This document shows, one piece after another, positions 46,611 to 57,812 of a stretch of DNA of 64,000 nt. The position numbers and the translations under genes are program-made. Below the pieces are notes generated by a model. It did no database searches, had not been told where the DNA came from, and worked only from the letters and a program-made list of their open reading frames with translations. Source of the stretch: Platycnemis pennipes (taxonomy: Eukaryota; Arthropoda; Insecta; Odonata; Platycnemididae); contig OW121846.1 in assembly GCA_933228895.1 (NCBI GenBank), forward strand, positions 80,116,064 to 80,180,063. The letters are read 5' to 3'. Each line of letters opens with the position of its first letter. The stretch's first letter is position 1.

Positions 46611-47250
46611 AAGATTCCTAACGGAGGAAGAAATTGAGAGAATCGCAGATGAAAGTGACTGCGATGATTTTTGTAACAGTGATAGTGATAGATGCAGAGT
46701 GCACATCTGAATCTGAAGATGATTTGGAAGAAGTAGAGGAGGAGCCATTTGACCAACTGCCTATAGAAGACGATATTGACAGTGATGTGGAGGTAATTAA
46801 AAGTACAGCTAACTTTGATGTTTTGAAGTCAAAATCAGGACGTACATGGGAAAACATCCTCCAAAAGTTACAAAAACTTTACGAAACATTAATTTTAAAC
46901 TAGGTCCTTCAAAACATTCAAATTGTGCAAGTTCCATTCGAGAAACTTTTAATTTGTTTATAAACGACGATGTCAAAGTTCTTATTTTTGAAAGCACTAA
47001 TTTGTACGCCCAAAAACTCTACAATGAGTTGTTAGTGAAGCACCCTAAATTTAAAAATAATTGGACAAACTTGAACATTGATGAACTGGATGCATTTATT
47101 GGAATATTATTGACAGCAGGTGCTCTCCGTTGCGGAAAAGAAAATGTCAAAGAATTGTGGTCAACTGATACTAGCATTTGCAGAGATTTTTCACAGCACG
47201 TCTATGTCCCGCACAAGATTTCAACTTGATAGTGCCACAATCCATTTCCA
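46611..47250 (+). pseudogene. piggyBac 4 transposase, N-terminal part
   Basis: Starts with an acidic region (EEEIERIADESDCDD, then after a frameshift TSESEDDLEEVEEEPFDQLP). It is followed by SKSGRTWEN, another frameshift to PPKVTKTLRNINF, then the long frame RETFNLFINDDVKVLIFEST, LNIDELDAFIGILLTAGALR, ELWSTDTSICRDF and, after one more shift, MSRTRFQLDSATIHFHSF. This is the order of the piggyBac N-terminal and early DDE region. Everything from the first catalytic aspartate onward is missing. At least three frameshifts; dead. Confidence 0.8.
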
Positions 47251-47255
47251 TTCTT

Positions 47256-48344
47256 TTAAAGGCCTGCGTTAATTGACTCCTGAGAGCACATATGTTTTTG
47301 TTCCTTAAAAATAGGATTAGAGCTCCGTTCTGTCATTCAAGTCATGAACAGTGGAAGGATAAATGGTCGGTTTTGGATCTTATGTGGAACGTTCAAACTT
47401 CTTATTTTATAGCGTATTTATAATTTATCTCTCACGAGTTTCGTAACAAGTGCATTGCTAGTTAGTTTCTAAACACTTCTAAAAGTAGCTAAAATTATTC
47501 TGTATTCCATAAAATTTGGTAAGTCTTAAAAATTTACTATCTGTAAGTAAAATTTGAGAACTAAGCAAAGTCAATGAAATGACCACTCTGGTAGGGATCG
47601 AGTTTCCAACGATAAATATACTATTGCCGCAAACGTATTCTCGTTCTTCTTGATGGAAAGCCTGTCCCCAAACACCACACAAAACCATATTCGGAATGAA
47701 ATATGTCACCCTCAAATAAAATTCTTGTTAATTTACGAAATGTTTTTGCTATTATTTATGGTGGCTTTGCAAAGGATCAGTGAAATGACCACTAGGCCGT
47801 AACGGTCATAAACGTACGGAGTCGAGGCGTTAACTACTATTTCCCGGCAACGAAATTAAAATATCGTTAAACTCAATCACAACGGGAAGGATGTCGAAAG
47901 CTATCTTCTCTCCTTACCGTCAAATTTCACTGTCTTTTCCCACAGAGCCAAAACTATTTACAACATAAATGTATACAAAATGTCTACAACGTCTTGGATA
48001 TTGATGCTGTCAACGAAATTCCTAGAACATATCTTTAATTGATTCTCTTGAAGATTCATCCAAATTAAGAAATTACAAGTAAGGATTACAAAATTCTACG
48101 CTCCCCTTTAAGCGACTAGTGGAAAACTAATGGTATTGTCCCAAATATTATGATTTAAAATAATTAATTTTATGAAATTAATATATATTGCAGCAACATA
48201 GCACTAAATTTCTACTACATATTTATAGGGTGTCTAATCCTTGGATCCCCCCTGGATCATTACTTGAACTAAGGATGTAGAAAAAGGAAATTATGGAATA
48301 TTACATCAACAATACTTACTCTGAAAGAGATCGCGTGCTTTCTG
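47256..48344. other. AT-rich DNA without recognisable features
   Basis: The 78-codon minus-strand frame at 47479-47715 has no similarity that I recognise. No element ends seen. Confidence 0.4.
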
Positions 48345-48560
48345 GGTGTGTGCTGGTAGCAAAGGCTGTTCGGGTGCTCCACTGGGTCTGCACTTCCATC
48401 GCTTCCAATTTTTAAAAAAACGAGTTGTTCTCCATCATCTAAGCGGATGATGTAGGCCTGAAGATGGAGGATGGCTCATTCTTCGAAACGTCGGCAGCGA
48501 TGGAAGAAATTACCCTGTGGAGCACCCCAAAGGCCTTCACTACCAATAATTACCCTGTAT
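48345..48560. mobile_element. Foldback related to the one at 1470, with hammerhead-like centre
   Basis: The left arm (about 48352-48408) contains GGTAGCAAAGGCTGTTCGGG and GTGCTCCACTGGGT; the right arm (about 48504-48550) is its inverted counterpart (AGCGATGGAAG, TACCCTGTGGAGCACCCC). Between them CTGAAGA (48458-48464), hairpin GGAGGATG-GCT-CATTCTTC (48466-48484), then GAAACGTC (48485-48492). The CTCCACTGGGT core and arm layout match the foldback at 1470-1640, so both belong to one family. Probably non-autonomous and Penelope-related. Confidence 0.6.
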
Positions 48561-48589
48561 TGCCATGAATTGTTTTTATAGATTTTTCT

Positions 48590-48720
48590 ACTTAAAGAGT
48601 AGATAATATCCTATATTTCTCGTAGACGGTCTATCGTCCCTCTCCCTCGAAATGTTCCGTTGAATACATTTCCCTTTATGGTTGTCTCCCTTGTAAAAAA
48701 CTAGTGGCGTGTGTGGTTAA
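48590..48720 (+). repeat. Diverged direct repeat, first copy
   Basis: CGTCCCTCTCCC, TTCCGTTGAATACATTTCCC and GTCTCCCT(T/C)GTA at 48633-48692 recur at 52752-52818 in the same orientation, just before the second alpha copy. Possibly part of the duplicated unit edge or an unknown element. Confidence 0.45.
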
Positions 48721-49173
48721 TACTCGTCTTCCTGGATAGATAATTGCTTTCTTGCGGACGAAATTCTGGAATTTCTTGCGGACGAAAGAACTCCAGCCAG
48801 AAGTCATAGATCTTTGGCGTAACGGATTTGAAATTAAAATTTCACACATTTCATTTGTCGTAGATCTAGTCGTATTTTAGATATTGATCAGTTTATGTGT
48901 GTACTGAATCTAACATGGTCGCAGCGGTCTTCTTGGCGTCGTAAACGGGAATATGCATAAAATATATTAATCATGTCTCATATAATGTACTTGATGCGAA
49001 ATTTTTCCATATATTTCAATATAAAAGTCAAATTTCCTTGGCAACCACAGAGATTATTGAAAGCTATTAAAATATTTGCGGAAAATGTCAAAAATTACGT
49101 GACCTGAAACACATTCTGACGTCACTGCACGGTATAGGTTGCAAATCGCTGCAAAAATGGTCGTTTACTTTAA
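48721..49173. other. AT-rich DNA without recognisable features
   Basis: Contains a short local repeat of CTTGCGGACGAAA near 48762 and 48777. Nothing else was recognised. Confidence 0.4.
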
Positions 49174-49587
49174 CCCATTATTGCCCAAAAGAAAAAATTC
49201 CCGATTTTTGCGTTCAAATTTCGCTCGTAGGCGCCTCTCTGACCCATGTTAGCATGGAATAATTTTTTTTCCAGTTTAGGAAATGTTTTCACATTTTTTT
49301 CGAGCGTATGATAAATCATATGCTGGGCACTAGGGGCCAAAAAATTCAACTTCTTACCAGATGCGTTTAATTTCTTATAAAGGCAGATTACCCTCAAATA
49401 CTGCATGTTTATAATAAGAATCGGTATCAGTATCATAAATGTGACATCATGTTTGACCTATTGTTTGTTGCAAAAAATTTGAAATAATCTTTTCCACTAC
49501 AAATCATAAAAATTATCCAGTGAAAAAATACGCATAAGGGGGCATATTTATTTCTAAGACCTTCTACATCAATTCGTCCACAATAAG

Positions 49588-51483
49588 CTACCGCCTCAAA
49601 TGAAATTGTGCGAAGCACCTCTTCGGATGGAGACCGAAATTGCACTTTATGCACTTGAATTTAGCGTATTTTCCACATAGTCCACAGCGGCGTTGAGTTG
49701 ATTCTTCGTCGACTAGGTGGTCACGACCATCATATCGGATTTCATTGGCAACCTGAAATATAAAAAACCGGAAACTAGGCAGCACACTTCCAGAGAAAAT
49801 GCTTTAAATATTTCCGAAATATAGTAAATTTTGTACCTATTAAACATGTTTGTTATGGGCGTACTCTTTTAGGTATGTCAGCCTCAGCACCTGTAAGTAG
49901 CGCCAGGACGATTGGCCTCGTAAATTCTAAAGATGTTATATTCTTCTCCACCATACGATAGAGAAGCCATCCATACACGACGGCAGCATTCAGGCAGAAT
50001 CTGATGAGAGCCCAGTACCATTTTTTGCTTCTTATTGTTATTCTGCCCTCAGTTTATCAAAAAGGTCTACTCCTCCCATATGTGTAGTACTCCTGGATCA
50101 AAGTAGGTTGAGGCACTGATTTTAATTTTTTTCCTTTCTGTCCCACCGACGGCACTGCCCTTCTCCTAGAACTTCCTCACGCAATATATTTGTCGCCACA
50201 GTGACCTGATTATTATCGCTCCATCTGATTAACGTTAATTGATTTACCTCATCTTGTATGGCATGAAAGGACCCCCTAGTTTCTTTCTTCAAATCTCGTA
50301 GTGGAGCATTTTCTATGCGGTCTGATGTAATGGTTCCAACACATTTGAGACCTTTATTGGAGAAGGATTCCAGTAGTTTCAAAGAGTTGAAGTAATTGTC
50401 TACGAAGACTGTGCTTTGATCTCGCAGAAATCTGTTGCACATTCTCTTCACCACCGACGAGCCGAGTGTTGTGCCTGAGTCTTTCAATCCAGTAGCTCCC
50501 ATGTACGGTTCAAATTTTAGGAGATATCCTTTCGACGTATTGAGGCACCAAATCTTGAACCCGTAACGTATGGGCTTCCTGCGTATGTACTGCTTTGCAA
50601 AGTGATGACCATGAAAGGGCTTCATGGCTTCATCAAGGGAAAGAATGTCGCCAAATGGAGTAGAAATTTCTCGAAACTTTTTGTTCAGGTGCTCTATAAT
50701 GGGGCGTACTTTGTAAAGTTTTTCACTGCAGTCATAACTTGAGTTGTCATTTAGTTGAAAAAATCTGTGAATCTGCTCAAATCTATTTCTTGGCATGCAA
50801 GAAGAAACGAGGGCATTGTGAGTATCAGCACGCATTTCCCAGCACAGGTGCCTGTGCGAGTTTGGGCTGTACCCAGAGAGCAACAAAATACCTAAATATT
50901 TTTCAATATCGTCAGGGGAACAGTGTACGTAGTGGCCCTTCTGCGTGGCATAAGTCATTGTTTCTTTGCATATTTTTGAAATTATTTCTTCATCAAAAAT
51001 TAACCGAAAGATATCAATAGGGCTATAGGTTTTATTACGCCACTCTTTGATGCAGTTGGGCTCTCTAACCTCACTCCGAGGGAATTTAAGTGTTTATCTA
51101 AAGTTTTGTTTCCCCATGTTCTCACTTTTTTCTTGTTAGCCACTGAATATACCATTTTTGGGCGCTTGCAAGGTCTCGAAGCAGTACTTGATGGAATATC
51201 AGTAACAAAGTCATCGGCGGTTTCTTGCACGACATACTAAACTTATTTTTAACAGTTCTCACCTCTAGGGCTTGCCGAAGGTCTTTCCTAGGTCTCTGAT
51301 AGTAGCTAAATTGCCTTCGCAGTTACCTGCTGCATCATCTTCGTCACTGTCAACACCATCTGGAACAGCAGATATAACCAACTGCAGCTCATCTACTGAT
51401 TCAATGCATGTTGTGAGGTATTCGTCGTCCTCTAAAGTCTCTAAAATGTTCAAAATTGTCTCCCCGTCCGTATCTGGGTTGAA
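49588..51483 (-). pseudogene. piggyBac 5 transposase, nearly full length, frameshifted
   Basis: Transposase for cut-and-paste movement at TTAA. From the N-terminus: acidic LETLEDDEYLTT and DGVDSDEDDAAGN (51453-51265); KRPKMVYSVANKK (51230-51000); then after a shift SPIDIFRLIFDEEIISKICK. The main frame (50958-50122, 278 codons) has DDIEKYLGILLLSG, MPRNRFEQIHRFFQLNDN, LSLDEAMKPFHG (D109, first catalytic) and STVFVDNYFNSL (D187, second). A shift near 50120 leads to MGGVDLFDKLRAE (third-aspartate region) and KKWYWALIRFCLNAAVVYGW. The C-terminus (49785-49588) has CGLCGKYAKFKCIKC and H/C residues of the cysteine-rich tail. Three or so frameshifts and a stop separate the parts; all key regions are recognisable. 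An acceptor-like TTTTTTCAAG precedes the start on the minus strand (51494-51484) and a GTAAGT donor lies near 51687-51692, but no ATG joins in frame. Confidence 0.9.
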
Positions 51484-51882
51484 CTTGAAAAAAGGGTATT
51501 TTAGACCTCCGAATGCCCAGCGTATGATATTTCATACGTCAATCAATATTCATCCACCGTGGCCAAAACTTGACACGATAACAAATGACGAGTAGTGAGT
51601 ATCATAGTTTAAATATTCAGTACTAAGGAAAAACAAGGAATGAACTGTCAGTGATGAAAAACAAGTAATACCATTCGAATGAACTTACCTCCGTTCCATT
51701 TTCTCTGCGCTGAAAACATGAACTGACTCCCGTGGCGGCCTGGAGGCAGAAGGGCTATCAAAAAGAAACTAAGTTGCACTTCCTTTATACCCCCGACTGT
51801 CTGGAACCCAAAAAAAAATAATAACAAACGAATTTTATGCAGCCCAGAACAGTGAGAGGACTATTATTGTGCATTGTTTTGA

Positions 51883-51898
51883 GTATGATATATCATAC
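51883..51898. repeat. Terminal palindrome of piggyBac 5
   Basis: GTATGATATATCATAC is perfectly self-complementary and followed by GTTGGGCAGTAATGGG and TTAA. The internal copy is CGTATGATATTTCATACG (51521-51538), preceded by TGCCCAG. Confidence 0.85.
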
Positions 51899-51918
51899 GT
51901 TGGGCAGTAATGGGTTAA

Positions 51919-52865
51919 AACAAATCGAAGCGCATGTATTGTTTGGATATTAGCCGTTTTTTGATCGAAACCATTAACTGATAAAGGATTTAAATAATCC
52001 CAATCGTCAATTTGTCTTTGGTTGTCACCCTCATAGGAGCATCCTTAAAAAAACCGGTGATTGTTTTGTCATAGCAGTGATACTTAGAGTGGAAACAAAC
52101 ATGGCATTATACAGATATTATACAATTAATGGACGACTTTCTCGCTACGTTGCATACAAATTAAATAGAAAATCGAAATACATTAGGTTATTGTATTTAC
52201 GAAATTAGATTAATGCATACGTTTTGGGCGAGTATTCATTAAATAACTTGCATCAAGTAACCAAGTAACAACAGTTAAGCAAACCCTAGAATGATACCGT
52301 GCCAACGTCAACTGATGATTTTCAGCTCGTGTTTTAAGCTGCCGAAAACGTACAATATTTTAAGAGTAATAGTTCGGTAACACAGCTTAATTCTTCAGTG
52401 AAATTTTTGCCGAACATTTTTTAACTAATAAACTTCACATCCCAAGAGTTAAAAAAACAGCGAATGCTCCATATTACCTTGATTCGGATAAGACTAGGAT
52501 TCGCGGGATAAACATAATTGCATTTTAGGGCAGTATGTGGCCGCCGGTTTGAATGTCAGCAATATTGAGAACCGTACCGACTTCGACCGTCGCAGGTATA
52601 GCAGTAAAGTGGAAGACGTTTCCACATCAATTCACGAGGTTAGCAGATGCCTACTATGATAAGGCTATAGTGGCCAAGAGGGTGGAAGTTTTATCGAATT
52701 AAACTTGAGAAGTGGCTCAGGAAGTGTAGAAATACATAAAGAATATTTCCCTTTGTCCCTCTCCCACGAAAGTTTCCGTTTAATATATTTCCATTAACGG
52801 ATGTCTCCCTCGTACACCGAACGGAAACCAAATGGCTGGCTATAAAAACGGAACTGGGTATTGTG
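51919..52865. other. AT-rich DNA up to the second alpha copy
   Basis: No gene seen. Contains the second copy (about 52720-52835) of the direct repeat at 48590-48720. Confidence 0.45.
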
Positions 52866-53102
52866 TTGAAGATATTTAATGGACATTATTTCTTGTAACC
52901 AATGAGACGCATAAAAGCTATTCCTTCTTTGATTGACGACAAGACGCGGCTGCGGGCACGGATTTTTCAGAGAAAGCGGAAATTTAATTTAAAACACGTT
53001 CAACTGATCCTGTTTGAAAAATAAAGAATTTCATGGATGGTCTCAGAACTATAAAGATATTGACTCAGAGATTAAGGGAGGTTTTGAATTACAGGTGAAA
53101 TT

Positions 53103-53378
53103 TTATCGGTAAAACGAATGTTTTTCAGGGGTGATGGGTGTTTTATTAATTCTTCTTTGAAGCTTAAGATGCTCAAAAAATAACACATGGGTTAATATAA
53201 TATTAACAGATATATAAGTCATTTTAAAATGTACAAGTTCTGGCTGATGATCGAACAACAAATAAAATATTTGGTCTTGACCAATGTGCCCTAAATTCCA
53301 CGACAGCAAGGTAAAGAGTATTTTGAAGTTCATAAGAGTACCCAAATTACCACGGTCAAAATTAGGGTGTGTTCTCAT
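53103..53378 (-). CDS. Hypothetical 91-codon ORF, second copy
   Basis: Counterpart of the frame at 239-514: same length, no indel, 5 amino-acid differences and 7 synonymous codon differences. No family recognised and no promoter or splice context found. Probably not a gene, but the retained frame is worth testing. Confidence 0.15.
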   Translation of the reverse strand: MRTHPNFDRGNLGTLMNFKILFTLLSWNLGHIGQDQIFYLLFDHQPELVHFKMTYISVNIILTHVLFFEHLKLQRRINKTPITPEKHSFYR

Positions 53379-53786
53379 TAACTGTATGAAAAATATTGTC
53401 TTGGTGTATTTGATGCTATTTCTAATGTTGTTGGAGTGCCGGAAAAATTCATGCCTTAAATCATAGACTCAATTCTGATTCGCTTATCCGCAACAACACT
53501 TCCCTTTCTGACTATGGTGCGAGGGGATAAAAGGATGCACTGGGGCCATCCGAGGTGTTTATTTGATCACGCACTCTCTTCTTCTCGTTCCATTCATATC
53601 CCATCTCCGAAAGATAAGGCGTCTCCCAGTAGACCCCACACCAAGGGGAATTGCTGGCGTCGGTTCCCCCCCTGCATCCGATGACCGCTCTTCCCCACCC
53701 CTCATCGGGCAGTGACGTCTGCAGCTACAAAACGGGTAGTCCTGCTTGAACAGTGCCTCAAGTCATCTCCCTTATTGCGCTCGACT

Positions 53787-54260
53787 TGTTTTTCCTCAAC
53801 CCGCCGGGGACGGGTTTAAAAGATAGCTAGTTTGTGGGGGCGGCGGCTTCCCGTGACCTACCAGGAGGAGGACGAAGTATTTCTAAGGCGTCTTTTTTCT
53901 CGCCTTTCTCCTTCTATCTCCCCTCCTTCTTCAAACCATCCTGCTATTTCTCTTCTCTCTATTCCTTCCTTTCTTCAACCTTCTTTGCCTTTTTTCTTCT
54001 TTAGTACATGTTCTTTTCACTCTATCTACGTTTCTTCTTTACTCCTTATCCCATTCCTTTGCCTGCCAAGGGAAGGTAGACTTATTTCGAAGTCGTGCCT
54101 TTCTCCTTCGTTTTCAACTCTCTTCATCTTTATCTATTTCGCTTTTTACTCTCTTTATCTCCGTTTCTTCTTCACTTTTGATTCCTTTTTTCACACCAAC
54201 ACCCCTGTACTGCGCCGCCCTCTATATTTCTTCCCTCAACTCCTTTATCCAGACAACTTA
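53787..54260 (+). repeat. GC block plus pyrimidine tract, copy 4
   Basis: Single, uninterrupted version of the block duplicated at 905 and 2155, with the core TTTGTGGGGGCGGCGGCTTC at about 53831-53850, then CT-rich DNA. The site where the foldback sits at 1470 is empty here (GACGCATTCCTCATTTATT at about 54316-54334). Confidence 0.7.
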
Positions 54261-55799
54261 TCTGCATTTTAAATACCCTTTTTCAAAGGTGGCATTTTTC
54301 CGCAGCCTCAGAGGGTGACGCATTCCTCATTTATTTCGCTGACAATCTCCACGCGCTCGAGAACTTATGACAGAAGAGCGAGGCTCCAACACAAGGATAC
54401 CATATTTGGTAAACGTTAAGCGTTCATTCCATTCTCCTTATCAGCATTCCTTCGACAGTGGGAATGCCAATGATCGTCATTCGTTACAGCATTCGAAAAT
54501 TCGAGACGGCCTACTCACATCGATTGTCATCCTAGGATTGCTTATTTAGCGTCTAGCAAATAGTTGCATACCGTTCCCTACTAGAGTCCTAAAATGTGAG
54601 TAATACATTTCACCTGTAACGGCATTATATTTCTCCGATTGTCATGATTTTGGTTAACCTAAACGCACGATCATCTAAAACTCAAGTTCCTTTTGCCGTT
54701 TTCTGTTCGAATCTCTAAGATTACCAGACGATGGTCCTCAAAAGATTTAAAATAATTCGCATTTTTCCATTTCCTTGCCCCCAGAGGAAGAGAAGAAATG
54801 CGCAGAAGTGCGTTTTCATCTGTTTCTCACCGTGCTATTTTTCTCCTTCTCCGGCGAAAAAAAAACGATACGCTGGCGATGCTCGCATTAGGTGCTTGCG
54901 GAAGGTTGAGGTGGAAAGGGAAGCCAGATGGTATGGATGGGGCAAGTGATAAGGCGAAACTCGCACGCACGCATAATCACTTGAGTACACCCCAACCGTG
55001 AAGCAGAGGAAGTTCGGCTCATAATTCAGGCCTTTATATCCGTCCGCCGATACCCGCTCTCTTCGAGCTGCGTTGAAATTCCATGAATCCCCCTCCCATA
55101 ATCATTCCACCACCACCCACTGAGATTTTAAATAATATATTGTCTGCCACGGCGAGGGGTGTTATCAGCACCTCGAGCTCCGTATCTGCATAGCATTTGA
55201 TGACATTTAGCTGGTGGACACGTTAATGAAGAGTAGGGCTACCAATACCGAGCACGCCGGTTAGCGCAATCGCATGCTATCACCGGAGCCTTGCGAGAGA
55301 GTCGACTCACTATTGAGGAGTTCTTGTTCTAGAAAGCGGGAGCGTAATTGATTACCACTATTGTCGATGGGTGTGCGGTGGGATGGTTTATTAAAGATAT
55401 ACATGGTGGGTGGGCTGAACCTTGGAGTGTGCAATTGGGCTGAATGAAAGGCAACTCTTGTCATATTGTTTTACGTCCCAGACCAAGGGTGGTGCTGGAA
55501 TTGATCTCTATACGGCATTCATCTCATAATTAACTTATTCTCCATTATCCACGGGCGAATTTTGGCATTGCTTGTTTCCTTACAGAATACGTCAGTATTT
55601 CTCTGAACGTTCTTTCATTCACGCAGAATCAATTCCATTCCCAAATTCAATTTTTAATTTAATACCACATGATTGCAAACTGCTGATAATGCTAACATTT
55701 GATAATGCTATTCTATCACTTCAACTTTGGATTAATTAAACTTTTAACTCATCATGCCAGTATTTCCAAGAGAGCGAGTATTAGGCAACCAAAAGCTTG

Positions 55800-56430
55800 A
55801 GGTCATTTTGGTATATTTTTAGACACAATGGGCAGGTGGTTAGAGTTAGGAATATTGAAGGGGGAAATTTGGATATAGGGTGCCTGGCAGACGAGTCGAA
55901 GTGCCCAAATAAAAATTTGCAAGGAATGATGGAGTACTCGCAACTGTGTGTCTGGGCGAAGGCACATGTCTCTGAGGTCATCCGTCTTTTCTTCCTCCGT
56001 TTTGGTCAGAAAACTCCGCAAACATGGCGACCACGACTTTCTCCCGCCCCCTCTCCTACCTGCTCCATAACGCACCCACATCAGGCACATGCACCTATCA
56101 CCGGCACGTGGTACCCAGCAACACCGTTCAATTACCGCGTTTAATCATTGAAATTGTAATGCGAATTTGTAATAATTTTAAAAAATGTATCCTGGTAGCG
56201 TTCATGACATTCTTGGAAAATGGAGGAATGTAGGGATATTGCGTTTTCTGGCTCACGAGGGCAGCACCTCCTATAGGGTTTTAAGGCTGTATCGGAGTGG
56301 GGGACGGAGGGGTTTGGATGGGACCTCCTTCTGCGCATGCGCAGCCTTTTTCTAAACGCGGCCAACGCCTATTCAACTCGTAGTTCTCCTCCGTCTTCGA
56401 TAGAGATAGGTCATGGTGCTCTTCTCATTA
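55800..56430. promoter_or_regulatory. Promoter-like island of alpha copy 2 with NRF1-type palindrome
   Basis: GC-rich segment with AAAATGGAGGAATG (about 56217) and the perfect palindrome TGCGCATGCGCA (56332-56343), which equals the known NRF1 consensus YGCGCAYGCGCR. In the first alpha copy the same site reads TGCGCATACACA and in beta TGCGCCTGCGCC. The palindrome suggests a CpG-type promoter that is or was functional. No transcript can be shown from sequence. Confidence 0.45.
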
Positions 56431-57812
56431 GGAGGGAGTGGTAGAGCGGTTGGGATAGTATTGTAGGCGGCAGAGGTGTAGGTGCAGATGACGTAGACTT
56501 CTAAACATTTTCAACTTCATTTCTTCTCATTTTATCTACGTTTACGGTTTCATTTGTTATCCTTTGAGAAGCGTTTTTTACGGCGGTATAGATTTCAGTT
56601 ATCTCCGACTCTTGCGTTTTTTTAATTGTACTCAAACATTTTCAAGTCGTGGCAATTTTTTTCTTTCATAAAAGTTTCACGAAGGAATCTTTTATTTGTT
56701 TCGCACATTTAGCCTAGCGGTCGTTCATAGTTTTGTTCGTAAAATAAATTCTCTCTTCTTTTGAGTAGAATCTCCAAATGTAGTATGGATTTACCGTGTT
56801 AGCAAGTTACTGCTGTTGATTGAGTCAAGGAATAGGCGTTCATGAAATTTTCATGAAAAGTCAGTTTCCATCTAGATATATCGTATACTTGTCAATTCTC
56901 TCCCAATTTTTATTCGAAAAAATAATTAACAATTTAGTAACGTATTCAGGAAGTTTAGCTGTAGCAAGTTACTGCAGGTGATCGAGTCAAGGAATATTGG
57001 TGAGATGAAATGTTTTGGGAATAAGATCGCGTTGACTTGTTTTCTAAAGTATAAGACTCTCATCTTAGGGGCTAGGTCCTTATTTCAGGAAAGGACGAGG
57101 AAAGTCAGAGGTATTCTAGGTTACGCAGATATCTAATATAATAATTTTCATTTTTTAATTTGTTAATTTTCCGTCATCTTTACTGAACAACACGAGTTTG
57201 TGTGAATAAGGAGTTATTCCCACACTGCCTTTATTTTAGTCGTGTTATCTTTCTTTCGTAATTTACGTCTGTATACAAATTTACCTCTTTAAGTCTGAGC
57301 CCGTTCAGTTAGCGTATTTCAACATCGTACATTGAGTAATTTTTTAATCGGAGGTGTTATTAATAGATCCGTTTAGGTGTCTGTTAGAGGTACATGTGTT
57401 CTGTAATACTTAGCGTTAGGAAGTGTTGGATGCTGTGAAATCGAAGTCTAATTCCCAGCATTGAAAAAGTGAGTGATTCGTAAACTATTGCAAAATACCA
57501 GTGGAATTTTATCTAATATATCTTACATAATTACTTATTTTAATATGTTGACAATTCATGTTTATGTCGGCCTTTATTGATTGATTTCCTGTTAAAATTC
57601 CTTTTTAATTTGAATTTAGTGATATTACTGGTTGCTTTGACTTCATTCAATATTACATCACATTTTAAAGTTTGAATATTCTGCGGCTCTCCTCAGCTTA
57701 TATTTGAAATGAATAAATTGTCCACATTGTTCTAGGAAAGATCTTCATCACGCGTTTCAAAGATATGCGATATCTTTTTTCACGTTTCTAACGGGAATTT
57801 TATGTGTTTCAG

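Larger units (their letters stand above)
45004..47255 (+). mobile_element. piggyBac element 4, right end missing
   Basis: Left end at TTAA (45000-45003), then CCCTCTGGTTACCGAGC and the palindrome GGGGTCCTTCAGGGACCCC (45021-45039). An inverted copy of this module (about 26 of 30 positions) lies at 45185-45214. The element contains a promoter-like TATA, a probable 5' intron and the N-terminal third of a transposase, then homology stops near 47250. No matching right terminal repeat was found, so the element is 3' truncated. The end coordinate is only where homology is lost. Confidence 0.75.
49174..51914 (-). mobile_element. piggyBac element 5, best-preserved copy
   Basis: Flanked by TTAA at 49170-49173 and 51915-51918. 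The left end is CCCATTATTGCCCAA; the right end reversed is CCCATTACTGCCCAA (14 of 15). A perfect palindrome GTATGATATATCATAC (51883-51898) abuts the right repeat. Related ones lie at 51521-51538 and 49304-49323, each next to a TGGGCA or TGCCCA motif. The 2741-bp element carries a nearly complete minus-strand transposase with only a few frameshifts, so it is the youngest-looking piggyBac here. A TATA-like GTATAAAG lies on the minus strand at about 51785-51792. Confidence 0.95.

Noticed and set aside
47479..47715. 78-codon minus-strand frame
   Set aside because: No family recognised and no context supporting a gene.
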